Shown here: in pieces, positions 51,501 to 60,114 of the stretch
Layout of the letters: each line of letters starts with the position of its first letter
How positions within the stretch are numbered: position 1 is the stretch's first letter
Assembly: GCA_016934415.1 (NCBI GenBank)
Contig: JAFGSW010000010.1
Span: forward strand, 1 to 64,000
DNA length: 64,000 bases
From: Spirochaetales bacterium
GTDB lineage: Bacteria; Spirochaetota; Spirochaetia; SZUA-6; RPPD01
Reading direction: 5' to 3'
Made by a program: the position numbers and the translations under genes
Notes under the pieces: model-generated
What the model saw: only the letters and a program-made list of their open reading frames with translations
Databases searched by the model: none
What the model was told of the DNA's origin: nothing

Positions 51501-52451
51501 ATGAAGCTGGAAACCGTTCCTTTCATTTTGCTTGCGCTCTTGCCGCTCGCGTCCTGCGGCGCCCCGGCAGGCGAGCCGGCGCCGCACTTTATCGCCGTGG
51601 GCATGCTGGGCTCCGTCTATCTTTCGCCCGACGGTTACTCGTGGTCCGGAAACGTCGGACCGGGCGGACTGAATCTCTACGGCGTCGCCTACGGGGGCGG
51701 CACCATCGTCGCCGTCGGCGACAGTTCCACCGTCCATCACTCGACCGACGGACGCACATGGACTCAGGCTTCGTCTCCCCCGGCCGGGCCCGTCACCCTC
51801 TACGGCGTCGCCTACGGCAACAGCCGCTTCGTCGCCGTGAGCTTTGGCGGCGGCGCCTTTTATTCCGCGGACGGCGACGTCTGGACGTCCGCCGCCGCTC
51901 CGCCTTCGGGCACCGGAGATACCGACACCCTCCGCGCCGTCGTCTACGGCGACAACGAATTTGTGGCCGTCGGGGACGCCAACACCGCCCATTTATCGGA
52001 TTCCACCGGCAATGTCTGGGGCGTCGATTCCAATCCCGGGACTACCACCACTAGCGCCTTGGGCGGAGTCGCCTGGAGCGGCAGCCGCTATGTAGTCGCG
52101 GGGAATTTCGGGGTGGCGTGCTGGTCGACCACCGGCACCACCTGGTCGGCCGACACCTTCACCCTCACGGATCACTTGATGAACGTCACCTACGCCGACG
52201 GTCAATTCCGCGCGGTGAGCAACGGCGGCTACGTCTTCAATTCCGCGGACGGGACGTCCTGGAGCGCCGGCTTCGGCCCGGGTTCTCCGAACGAATTCTA
52301 CGCCATCGCCTACGGGAGCGGCCGTTACGTGGTCGTCGGGTCCTTGAACCTGGACACGGCCGCCTACTGGTCGACCGACGGGACCAATTGGAACCCCAGC
52401 CAATCGGTAAGCGGCGTGCCCAATCTTTTCGCGATAGCGTACATTCCGTGA
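51501..52451 (+). CDS. lipoprotein built of BNR-like propeller repeats
   Basis: A 316-residue lipoprotein (lipobox LASC, Cys 19). The whole mature part repeats a unit of about 40 residues around LYGVAYG-x-x-x-FVAVG followed by S-x-DG-x-x-WT, seen some seven times. This is a sialidase/BNR-like propeller blade pattern. The asp-box motifs are conserved (STDGRTWTQ, SADGDVWTS, SADGTSWSA, STDGTNWNP). No catalytic residues, so it is probably a binding or structural surface protein. AAGGAG precedes the ATG. Coding repeats make it prone to length variation. Confidence 0.8.
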   Translation: MKLETVPFILLALLPLASCGAPAGEPAPHFIAVGMLGSVYLSPDGYSWSGNVGPGGLNLYGVAYGGGTIVAVGDSSTVHHSTDGRTWTQASSPPAGPVTLYGVAYGNSRFVAVSFGGGAFYSADGDVWTSAAAPPSGTGDTDTLRAVVYGDNEFVAVGDANTAHLSDSTGNVWGVDSNPGTTTTSALGGVAWSGSRYVVAGNFGVACWSTTGTTWSADTFTLTDHLMNVTYADGQFRAVSNGGYVFNSADGTSWSAGFGPGSPNEFYAIAYGSGRYVVVGSLNLDTAAYWSTDGTNWNPSQSVSGVPNLFAIAYIP

Positions 52452-52487
52452 TTTCGTTCGCGCGGATACACCGCCGGGTGCGGATCT

Positions 52488-52861
52488 AGGGAGAAACCGC
52501 ATACACGCAGCACGGGTACCGGCTGTCCAAGGATTTTGTTACTGGTTTTTCCGGCTGCGCGCCTGAACCGGCGCAACAGGCCGTGTCCCGATTCCGTCCG
52601 GCGAATGATTACAACAGTGGTTCGGCCACAATTTTCGAATCGGATCAAGTCATCATTCATCCCGACTTTGACGGAACCAACAACGATATCGCCCTGATTC
52701 ACCTCTCAACGCCTGCCCCCGGCTTCTTCACCACGCCTCTCCCATTGGCGGTGTGGCCGGAAGCCTGTGCGGCGGGGACGCAGTATTACTGGAAGGTGAC
52801 CGCTATCGACGCCCGCGGTTTGGAAACCGAGAGCTCCGCGTGGAGCTTCACGACCCAATAA
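52488..52861 (+). pseudogene. remnant joining a trypsin-like fragment to an Fn3-like end
   Basis: An open stretch after a TAG near 52485 has no usable start. It reads as part of an S1 (trypsin-like) protease: VSRFRPANDYNSG, QVIIHPDFDGTNNDIALI (the conserved Asp region) and HLSTP. It then passes abruptly into ACAAGTQYYWKVTAIDARG and ESSAWSFTT, the end of a fibronectin III-like domain. The His and Ser parts of the protease are absent. It is best explained as an internally deleted gene. Confidence 0.5.
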
Positions 52862-52923
52862 ATCCGGTGACGCAGGCGCTGAACGAAACCTCTGCGCTCA
52901 GGCGCAGTGGCGCGTTCCGCGTG

Positions 52924-53274
52924 TTACCCGAACGTCGTCCCGTTCCATCCCCAGGAAGACGCTTCGATATCCGAAAACACGATGTAGATTCTCTCCTCGG
53001 GGATTCCCAGCTCCTTTTGCAGCAGGCCGCAGCAGGCCTCGCTTAACCCCTTGCAGACCGACGGCGACAACCCCCCGATGCTCTTTATTTCGAGAGAGGC
53101 GGCCGGCTCGAACGTTCCCGCGAACGTCATCGGAACGTTCGCTTCGAAGATCGTCTGGACGTATTTCTCCGGTTTGCCGATCTTCTCCGCAATCGAGAGA
53201 GACAGTCGCTTTAGAACGTCTTTCTTCTTCGTTTCATCGACGGCTGCGGACACCGCCACTTTCGCCAAAGGCAT
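52924..53274 (-). CDS. MIF-family tautomerase
   Basis: A 116-residue protein of the macrophage migration inhibitory factor / phenylpyruvate tautomerase family. Pro2, the catalytic base, is present (MPLAKVAVS). The family core SIGGLS, then EERIYIVFSDIEASSWGWNG ending TTFG, parallels the animal MIF C-terminus closely, and the length (about 115) is right. It would interconvert keto and enol forms of aryl pyruvates; the natural substrate in bacteria is unclear. GGAGG precedes the ATG by 5-6 bases. It stands alone between two decayed genes. Confidence 0.88.
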   Translation of the reverse strand: MPLAKVAVSAAVDETKKKDVLKRLSLSIAEKIGKPEKYVQTIFEANVPMTFAGTFEPAASLEIKSIGGLSPSVCKGLSEACCGLLQKELGIPEERIYIVFSDIEASSWGWNGTTFG

Positions 53275-53444
53275 GTGATCCTCCTTTTTCGATTGTTTGC
53301 CAGGTACAGTTTATCGCATTTCGCCGCGACCTGTCTCCCGGGATCGGCGATAATGCCTTTTGCTTTCAGTGAAAAAGATCCGGCATGTTTCTTTGTCGCC
53401 GATCGCCGGGGCATTATCCGATCGGAAGGCGATGTGATTTCCGT

Positions 53445-53636
53445 TTACCGGCCCTCGAGCGCCATGAATCTTTCCATATGATAGGTGAAGACCTGATTGA
53501 ACGGCTCCCAGAACAGAAGCTCACTCCCGTGGCCGGCCGGTGATGACGACCGTATTGCCCGCCCGCAGAAATTTTTCGCGAATGAACAACCGATGCCGGT
53601 CGATCCGCCGGTGACGAGCACCGTATTGCCTGACAT
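53445..53636 (-). pseudogene. decayed SDR oxidoreductase
   Basis: From an ATG at 53636 the minus strand reads MSGNTVLVTGGSTGIG, the NAD(P)-binding start of an SDR enzyme, then SFAK. A one-base shift is needed to continue as KFLRAGNTVVITGR. After that the sequence stops or jumps to WEPFNQVFTYHMERFMALEG, unlike an SDR interior. The gene is frameshifted and most of it is deleted. Confidence 0.6.
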
Positions 53637-53770
53637 TTTCACAAACCGCCTCCTTGACTCTCGAGCATTTTTGATCGCCTGCGGGCGGTCAATCACGAGG
53701 ACGCCGTCAGGGTTCTCCTCGAATATCGAACACGGGCTTTGATAAATTCAAAGAGCCGGAGACCGGCAAT

Positions 53771-53799
53771 TTGACTATTTATTGCCAAGCAATTATACA
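53771..53799 (+). promoter_or_regulatory. strong promoter abutting a start codon
   Basis: TTGACT (53771-53776), exactly 17 bases, TATACA (53794-53799). The ATG of the next gene begins at 53805, five bases later, so transcription would begin at or beside the start codon. No ribosome site exists, consistent with a leaderless message. Confidence 0.6.
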
Positions 53800-53804
53800 T
53801 ACGT

Positions 53805-54956
53805 ATGAATCAAAAACCGCATGCTTTGTTTCTAGTCATAATGATGTTACTCTTCTGCGCTTTCCACATAAACGCCCAGGAAAAAACAATTTCCGAGACC
53901 CTTCCGTTTTTACAGGAGCTTTTGAAGACACGGGTGAATGCGATCACTCCCTCCCGGGCGATCCCGTCGGCTTTCCGCCGGCTTCAGGATGAGTATTTCT
54001 CCGAAACGGAGGCCTCCGACGAAAACATCATGGCTGTCAGGGCGCTCCTGCCGTGGATTGCGGATGCGTCGCTTCTGAAAAGGAACAGAGCCTATTGCCT
54101 GTCCGGCCTGCGCACGTTTCATATTCCGGAGGCCGTGCCCCCGCTCAAGGAGTTGTTGAAGACGAGCGCCGATGTCGGGGAACCGTCAATTGCGGTTCAC
54201 CTGCTCGCCCAATACGGCGTCAAACCGTTTTCAAAGGATATCCTGTCCCATATATACCAGGCGGGATATATCGTATTTTTCAAGAGCGGTGATGATGATC
54301 AATACGATCACATGGCAACGCAGGCCGTCATCGACTTCACCAGGAGCCATCAACGGGAATCTTCAATCGTTCTCTCCCATTTTCTGGCGGCCGCCGGGTT
54401 TGATGAAACAGCTTCGAAACGGTTACACCTTTTCTCCGCGGCATTCCGAAGCAAAATACGGGACCTTGGTCTTTCCATCGCCGATTTGCGCGCGGTGCTC
54501 TCCTTGGGTGACGCGTTCCCCCGGGAGTGGGCCGACGTCTTGGCCTCGCTTTCCGGAAAAAGCGGACCGGCCGGCGCCCGTGAGATGCATTTCTATTGTT
54601 CGATCGACTATGATTCCCGCGAACAAAACGCCTGTATCGCCGTCTATAAGGATTCGGCGGTCCTCGCCATTTTCAAGCTCGAGCAAGGGCGCATCGTCGT
54701 CACGCAGACGCGCCCGCTTCGGAAAAACGAGATTTCCGCCTTTCAAAAACTATTGGTTGACAACACCGTCAATCGCCTTCCTTTCTTCCCCCGCTGGGAC
54801 ACGTGCGGTTACGGCGGAGGGTATTGCTACTACCAGTTCAGGTTGGACGGCGGATTCAGGATCGTCGCGGAGGACGGGCCCCCGGACGAGTATGGGAGGC
54901 TCCGGAGTTTCCTTTGGGGGCTCTTTCCGAAGAACGAAAAGAGCGCCGGCCCATGA
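53805..54956 (+). CDS. secreted protein of unknown function
   Basis: A 383-residue exported protein; the signal peptide ends INA-Q at about 25. The first 230 residues are helical with HEAT-like features (IPEAVPPLKELLKTSADVG). The C-terminal 120 residues form a beta-rich domain with a Cys-Gly-Tyr cluster (WDTCGYGGGYCYYQF). No family recognised. The gene has no ribosome site; the promoter lies directly against the ATG. The next in-frame ATGs (about residues 13-14) would leave a broken signal peptide, so the first Met is preferred. Confidence 0.7.
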   Translation: MNQKPHALFLVIMMLLFCAFHINAQEKTISETLPFLQELLKTRVNAITPSRAIPSAFRRLQDEYFSETEASDENIMAVRALLPWIADASLLKRNRAYCLSGLRTFHIPEAVPPLKELLKTSADVGEPSIAVHLLAQYGVKPFSKDILSHIYQAGYIVFFKSGDDDQYDHMATQAVIDFTRSHQRESSIVLSHFLAAAGFDETASKRLHLFSAAFRSKIRDLGLSIADLRAVLSLGDAFPREWADVLASLSGKSGPAGAREMHFYCSIDYDSREQNACIAVYKDSAVLAIFKLEQGRIVVTQTRPLRKNEISAFQKLLVDNTVNRLPFFPRWDTCGYGGGYCYYQFRLDGGFRIVAEDGPPDEYGRLRSFLWGLFPKNEKSAGP

Positions 54957-55235
54957 TACGCAGGAATCCTTCATGCCGGGATGCGGTTTGATTTTTATAA
55001 CGGAAAAAGACACACACGGTGCTCCTCCTTGGTGTGCGGGCAGGCAGCGTACGGCAGCCCCATACGCCGAAGGCGGCGGTTTCCGGGCGGGGCAAGGGGC
55101 GGGACCGATGCCTTCCGGCACAAGGCCCGCGCGCGCAATGAACCGCTGTGCGCCGGAGATTTTTTCCATAATAAATTTGCTCAATAAAACCATCGTTGAT
55201 TATATTGAAGCCAATACGAATATAGGAGGAACTCT

Positions 55236-56039
55236 ATGAAGTCCGCGGTCAGCAATAAGCTTATTGCCGTCGTTTCCATTGTTTTTTTTCTGGGGGTGCT
55301 CGCGATCAACAGCCTCGCTAATACGACGATTTTTGGAGGCCGCACCACCGGCGCCGTCGCCGACGCCATCCCCAACCTGTTCGTCCCCGCCGGACTGACC
55401 TTTTCCATCTGGGGGGTCATTTATCTCCTGCTCATCGCCTTCGTCGCCTATCAGACCCGCTGGCTCTTCAGCGCCGATGAGAGGAGGACCGCCCGCCTGC
55501 GGCCGATCGGTATCTTGTTTATCATCACCTGCGCGCTCAATATCGGCTGGCTCCTCGCGTGGCAGTATTCCCTTGTCGGCCTGTCCGTCGTGATCATGCT
55601 CGCCTTTCTCGCCACCCTCATCCTCGCCTACCTTCGGCTGCGCGCCGGGTCCGAACGCCCGCGCTGGATCGAATATGTTTTCGTCCGCCTGCCTTTCAGC
55701 GTGTACCTGGGCTGGATCTCCGTGGCCACCATCGCCAATGTCACGGCGCTCCTCGTGACCCTGGGTTGGAACGGGTTCGGAGCGAGCCAGGCCTTTTGGA
55801 CCGTGCTCATGATCGGCATTGCCCTGGCCCTCGCCCTGACCGTGCTCTTCTCCCGCCGCGATCCGGCCTACGCCCTGGTCTTCGTCTGGGCTTTCCTCGG
55901 CGTCTATATCAAGCGCACCGCCTCGGGCGTCCCGTTCGTGCCCGAGGTCGCCTACGCCGCCCTCGCCGCCTGCCTTGTTGCGGCCGCGGCGGCGACGGTC
56001 ATATTCGGACTGAACCTCTCCCGGATCCCCCGCCGTTAA
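55236..56039 (+). CDS. TspO/MBR-related tryptophan-rich membrane protein
   Basis: A 267-residue membrane protein with about seven to eight helices. The segment PNLFVPAGLTFSIWGVIYLL is the TspO-like entry, and Trp is frequent (GWLLAWQ, WISVATIAN). It is longer than true TspO (about 160), matching the larger 'tryptophan-rich sensory protein' relatives. Members bind tetrapyrroles or act in stress and pigment regulation, but function here is unknown. AGGAGG precedes the ATG. It sits ahead of a carotenoid-like gene pair, which fits a pigment link but does not prove it. Confidence 0.75.
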   Translation: MKSAVSNKLIAVVSIVFFLGVLAINSLANTTIFGGRTTGAVADAIPNLFVPAGLTFSIWGVIYLLLIAFVAYQTRWLFSADERRTARLRPIGILFIITCALNIGWLLAWQYSLVGLSVVIMLAFLATLILAYLRLRAGSERPRWIEYVFVRLPFSVYLGWISVATIANVTALLVTLGWNGFGASQAFWTVLMIGIALALALTVLFSRRDPAYALVFVWAFLGVYIKRTASGVPFVPEVAYAALAACLVAAAAATVIFGLNLSRIPRR

Positions 56040-56155
56040 CCCGGCGCGCTCCATAATTTTCATCCCGAGCGAGTTCGACCGGCGAATCACCCGCCTGATC
56101 GAGCGGAGGCTGCAGCCGGCCGAACACGACGAACGCCATCGGTGAAGGGAAAGGT

Positions 56156-57277
56156 ATGAACTGGTACGACATTCTGTTCTTCGCCGGCTGCTGGCTCTGC
56201 GGCTTTCTCGCCCTGTGGCGCGTACGGACCATTCCGCCGGCTTCGGCCGCCGGCCGCCCGCCGCGGGCGCCCGTATCCATCGTCATCCCGGCGCGCAATG
56301 AAGAGACCGCCCTGCCGGCTCTCCTCGACAGTCTCCGCGGGCAGACGGCGCCGGACGACGAGGTGATCGTCGTCGACGACCATTCCGAAGACCGAACCGC
56401 CGAAATCGCCGCAGGCCGCCCCGGGGTCACCCTGCTTCGCGCGCCCGAACGGCACGCCCGCCAGAACGGCAAGAGCCTCGCCTGTGACGCCGGCGCGCGG
56501 GCGGCGCGCCGTTCCCGTCTCCTGTTCGTCGACGCCGACGTCGTCTTCCTGCCCGGCGCGCTCGACCGCATTATGAGGGAATATCCGGGCGAGGGCCTTC
56601 TCTGGAGCGTCCAACCGTATCACCGCCTGCGGAAGCTCTACGAGAATTTTTCCCTGTTCTTCAACATCATCATGATGATGGGGCAGAACTCATTTTCCGC
56701 CTTCAGCCGCCTGTCAAGGCCGGCGGGCGCCTTCGGACCGTTTCTCCTCTGCAGCCGGGACGAGTACTTCGCCGTCGGCGGGCACGCCGCGGTCAACGAC
56801 GCGGTGATCGAGGACATGGCCCTCGGGAGGCTTTTCCTCAAACGGGGCGTCGCGATCCGATCCTTCGCCGGACGGGGGGCGGTGGAATTCCGCATGTATC
56901 CGGACGGGCTCCGCCGGCTCGCGGGAGGCTGGATGAAGAACTTCTCCCTCGGCGCCGTCTCCGTCCAGCCGGCCCTTTTTCTGCTTATTCTGTTTTGGAT
57001 CATCGGCGCGGTGTCCGCCGTCACCCGACTCATCGAGGCCGCACCCCGGCCGGCGTCCCTGGCGCTCGCCGGCGCGTGCTTCCTCCTCTCCGTCCTGCAG
57101 ATCGCCCTGTTCGCCCGGCGGGTCGGCAATTTTTCTCCCCTTTTCATCGTCTTCTACCCCGCGCCGCTCCTTTTCTTTTTCATCATCTTCTTTTTTTCCT
57201 TGTTTTCGTCCTTTATTCTGCGGCGGGTGTCCTGGAAGGGACGCGTCATCGATCTGCGAAAGGGGAAAAAACGATGA
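56156..57277 (+). CDS. crtQ: CrtQ-like family 2 glycosyltransferase
   Basis: A 373-residue membrane-bound GT2 enzyme. An N-terminal helix is followed by the GT-A core: SIVIPARNEE near 40, VIVVDDHSEDRTA near 70, the metal motif FVDADVVFL near 122, LLWSVQPYH, and RMYPDGLRRLAGGWMKN near 245. C-terminal helices follow. The pattern and length match 4,4'-diaponeurosporenoate glycosyltransferase (CrtQ, staphyloxanthin pathway). It probably glucosylates a carotenoid or similar lipid acid. Its TGA overlaps the ATG of the CrtO-like gene, as expected for consecutive steps. Confidence 0.82.
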   Translation: MNWYDILFFAGCWLCGFLALWRVRTIPPASAAGRPPRAPVSIVIPARNEETALPALLDSLRGQTAPDDEVIVVDDHSEDRTAEIAAGRPGVTLLRAPERHARQNGKSLACDAGARAARRSRLLFVDADVVFLPGALDRIMREYPGEGLLWSVQPYHRLRKLYENFSLFFNIIMMMGQNSFSAFSRLSRPAGAFGPFLLCSRDEYFAVGGHAAVNDAVIEDMALGRLFLKRGVAIRSFAGRGAVEFRMYPDGLRRLAGGWMKNFSLGAVSVQPALFLLILFWIIGAVSAVTRLIEAAPRPASLALAGACFLLSVLQIALFARRVGNFSPLFIVFYPAPLLFFFIIFFFSLFSSFILRRVSWKGRVIDLRKGKKR

Positions 57278-57789
57278 ACGTCTTCGGCCTGCGGGGCGCC
57301 GGGGAAATCATCCTGATCAACTGCGCCGCGTGGCTCGTCGTCCACCTGGCCGCGGCCTGGAGCTGTTCCCTCGCTCCGAGACGATGGTTCGACGCTCGGG
57401 CATTCCCCTACCGGCACCGCCGCTGGGAACGGGATGGCCGTTTCTACCAGACGGCGTTCCGCGTCAGAGCGTGGAAATCCCGCCTCCCCGACCTGGGGAA
57501 GTTCAGGAAAAAGCGCCTCGCCTCGGGAAGCCGGGAATACCTGGGAAAATTCGTCGAGGAAACCTGCCGTGCCGAGCTGACCCACTTCATCGTCATCCTC
57601 GCCGTCCCCCTCTTCGTCATCTGGAACAATTGGCTCGCCGCCGCCTGCATGGTCCCCTACGTCCTGCTCGAGAATCTCCCCTGCGTCATCGCCCAGCGGT
57701 ACAACCGGGGAAGAATCCTGCGCATCCTCGACCCGGGGCGGCATACGGACGCCCGCCCCGCCCGTACCAAGCGGAACGCGGGCGGATGA
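57274..57789 (+). CDS. crtO: CrtO-like glycosyl-carotenoid acyltransferase
   Basis: A 171-residue membrane protein. The pattern FYQTAFRVRAWKSRLPD, then EETCRAELTHFIVIL and CVIAQRYNRGRILRIL, lines up with CrtO of the staphyloxanthin pathway (about 165 residues), which acylates the glucosylated carotenoid. Two to three membrane helices. It starts within the stop codon of the CrtQ-like gene, so the two final tailoring steps are translationally coupled. No CrtM or CrtN is in the window. Confidence 0.8.
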   Translation: MNVFGLRGAGEIILINCAAWLVVHLAAAWSCSLAPRRWFDARAFPYRHRRWERDGRFYQTAFRVRAWKSRLPDLGKFRKKRLASGSREYLGKFVEETCRAELTHFIVILAVPLFVIWNNWLAAACMVPYVLLENLPCVIAQRYNRGRILRILDPGRHTDARPARTKRNAGG

Positions 57790-57966
57790 GGCGGCCATGG
57801 CGGCAAAAAAACACGACAGGCTCAGGACAAGCGCCGCTCATGCGACGGGTCGGACGCGCGGGGAGGCACGCGCGTATTTTCTTTTCCGGTGATTGAATCT
57901 GCGGGAGATTTTTTCTATGATGGGACCGTCACCGGACGATGCATGCGGCGAGGCGTTCAGAAGGGC

Positions 57967-58905
57967 ATGAAGAAGTATGAAGAAAAAATCCTCATCAACA
58001 CCACATCATGTCAGGAGCCGGGCCAGGCCGAACACGATCCGACGCAGAAACGCGTCAGCCATACGAAGGGCTTTGTTGAAATACTGAAAGTGATCGGTTC
58101 GTTCGGCCTCAAGAACTCATTCGCCAATGTGTTCTACCGGCCTTCTCGCGAAGCGTACAGGGAACCGCGCGATCTCGAGTCTCCCGCCGCGCCCACGACA
58201 TTTCAAAGCCGGGACGGCCTGAAGCTTTCCGGCTGGCTGTTGCGACCCCGAAGCGGAAGCCGCGCCCGGGCGACGGTCGTCCATTTCCACGGCTGCTGCC
58301 ACAACATGAAATTCGACGCCCATCAGGTCGATTGGCTGACCGGCGCGGGGTTCAACGTCTTTATCTTCGACTACCGGGGCTACGGGGAATCCCAGGGCGC
58401 TCCCGACCGTCACGGCATACACCAGGACGGACTGACCGCTCTCGATTACGTGCGCGGCCTGCCGGACGTTGACCCCGAGCGCATCCTGGTGTTGGGCCAA
58501 AGCCTGGGCGGATGCATCTGCCTGGCCGCTCTTTCCGACGCCGACCGGAGGGGCATCCGCGGAATCGCCGTCGACGGCACGTTCGGATCATACCGGGCCC
58601 TGGTCAATTCCAAAATGACCGGCACGTTTTTCAGTTACCCTCTGGCGAGCCTCATCGTGTCCGACGAATTGGCCGCCATCAATGCCGTGGCCGACCTGTC
58701 GCCCATCCCCCTCTGCTTTTTTCACGGGAAACGGGACAGGGTGATCCCGATCCGGTTGGGACAACGGCTGTATGAATCCGCCGAGTCGCCCAAGGAGTTT
58801 CACATCGTCGAAGAGGGCCGGCACATGCAGACCTTCACCGTGTTCGGCGGGGAAACCAGGCCCAAGCTGATCGGGTTTTTCAACTCCTGTCTTGAAGGCC
58901 GTTGA
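57967..58905 (+). CDS. alpha/beta hydrolase
   Basis: A hydrolase of about 312 residues. The oxyanion region is VVHFHGCCHN, the FDYRGYGES strand follows, the nucleophile elbow is GQSLGG (Ser about 182), the acid probably lies in HGKRDRVIP, and the base in EEGRHMQTF. The fold and order are those of Bem46/FrsA-like esterases. No signal peptide. The start is uncertain: ATG 57967 (MKKYEEK) or the longer GTG 57889. It may be an esterase for lipid or carotenoid esters, inferred only from its neighbours. Confidence 0.75.
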   Translation: MKKYEEKILINTTSCQEPGQAEHDPTQKRVSHTKGFVEILKVIGSFGLKNSFANVFYRPSREAYREPRDLESPAAPTTFQSRDGLKLSGWLLRPRSGSRARATVVHFHGCCHNMKFDAHQVDWLTGAGFNVFIFDYRGYGESQGAPDRHGIHQDGLTALDYVRGLPDVDPERILVLGQSLGGCICLAALSDADRRGIRGIAVDGTFGSYRALVNSKMTGTFFSYPLASLIVSDELAAINAVADLSPIPLCFFHGKRDRVIPIRLGQRLYESAESPKEFHIVEEGRHMQTFTVFGGETRPKLIGFFNSCLEGR

Positions 58906-59095
58906 AAACCCGGATGCACGATACGATCGATGAAACCATTGACTTGCGCGTTTTCCCTGAGTAATTTTCCCTCAAGCCGGAAGGTGCCGGATACCGCCGG
59001 TCGGGAATGGCCGTTTGTTGCGGTTTTTAAATTACATAAGAATTTTTCGCTCTTGATCCGCACAGGATTAATAATGAAGTTGCGAGGAGAACCCC

Positions 59096-60097
59096 GTGGC
59101 GATTCATGAGGATGAGAGATTCATCAAACTGGTGGAAAACCTGATCGATCCCGCGGAAGTATGCGACCTGTACTTCTTTCAGCGGTTCAAGGCCCTCCTT
59201 CCCGCAACACTCTTTAAAAAAATGCTCGCCAAAACATCGAAAAAAACGCCGTACATGGGTTTCGTCATCGAGCCGTACGCCCTGTTCATGTTCTACGGAT
59301 TGAAGGACGTCGCACGGGCCCGGGCGCTTCTGCCGGATCGGTACGAGCTTATGCAAAGCGCCGTATTCGCGGACGAGGAACCCGGGTATTACCTCGGCAT
59401 GGGGATATTCAACACGAAAGCCAGCACCTTCTGGGGAACCAGGCTGGAAGTCTACCTGATCGCGAAAGACAGGGAGACCGGGCTCGTTTCCTGGATCTTC
59501 ATCGACATCATCAGCGACACCGTGATCGCCCTGCCCGCGGCGGGCGTGGCCGACCGGAACACGAAACGCGCCGTCTACACCACGAGCTCCAAGGGCGATG
59601 TTTTTCTGGACATACGCGAGGACCGGTCGGGCCGCCGGCTTCATGTGAAGGGGAACATCTCACAGGGCGTCAGGAGGGGTTTGGACCGGCCGTTGTGGGT
59701 GCTCGGGAACACCTCCATCGCCCACAGCCGGGAGCTGGCCGGCAATACGGAGGACCCATTCGCGGTGATCTTCGATCCCGCGGAATACGATACCGCGCTG
59801 GACATCCCCCTCAGCGACATCCAGGTACGGGAGAACACGCTTTTCCCCGGGCTGGCGGAACCGGAGCCGCGCAAGGTATTGTGCTTTCCCTTCGCCCAGC
59901 ATTACGTCGCCGACAGCCCGGGATGCCGCACCGTCGTCAGGAACGAACGGAACCTGGAGGAAAACTACAATCGACTGGCCGGGCTCACGGAAGTGAAGAC
60001 CTTCTCGACGCGGGGCATCAAGAGGATGTTCCTCTCGACCGTCATCCTCTCGATCCTGACGGTGACGGTCCTGTTCGTTTTACTGCTGTTGAAATGA
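59096..60097 (+). CDS. tail-anchored protein, tandem paralogue 1
   Basis: A 333-residue protein with a single C-terminal membrane helix (about 312-332) and no signal peptide, so the bulk is cytoplasmic if tail-anchored. The core pattern PYMGFVIEPYALFMFYGLKD, ARALLPDRYEL and RLEVYLIAKDRETG is shared with the next gene. Short phrases such as ARALLPDRYEL recall acetoacetate-decarboxylase-like folds, but this is only suggestive. The start is GTG 59096 behind GAGGAGA. The pair forms an operon. Confidence 0.6.
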   Translation: MAIHEDERFIKLVENLIDPAEVCDLYFFQRFKALLPATLFKKMLAKTSKKTPYMGFVIEPYALFMFYGLKDVARARALLPDRYELMQSAVFADEEPGYYLGMGIFNTKASTFWGTRLEVYLIAKDRETGLVSWIFIDIISDTVIALPAAGVADRNTKRAVYTTSSKGDVFLDIREDRSGRRLHVKGNISQGVRRGLDRPLWVLGNTSIAHSRELAGNTEDPFAVIFDPAEYDTALDIPLSDIQVRENTLFPGLAEPEPRKVLCFPFAQHYVADSPGCRTVVRNERNLEENYNRLAGLTEVKTFSTRGIKRMFLSTVILSILTVTVLFVLLLLK

Positions 60098-60114
60098 AAC
60101 ACGGGAGAGAACGC

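Noticed and set aside
55020-55230. Short open frames in the gap before the TspO-related gene
   Set aside because: They lack ribosome sites and protein-like composition; the gap is best left as intergenic.
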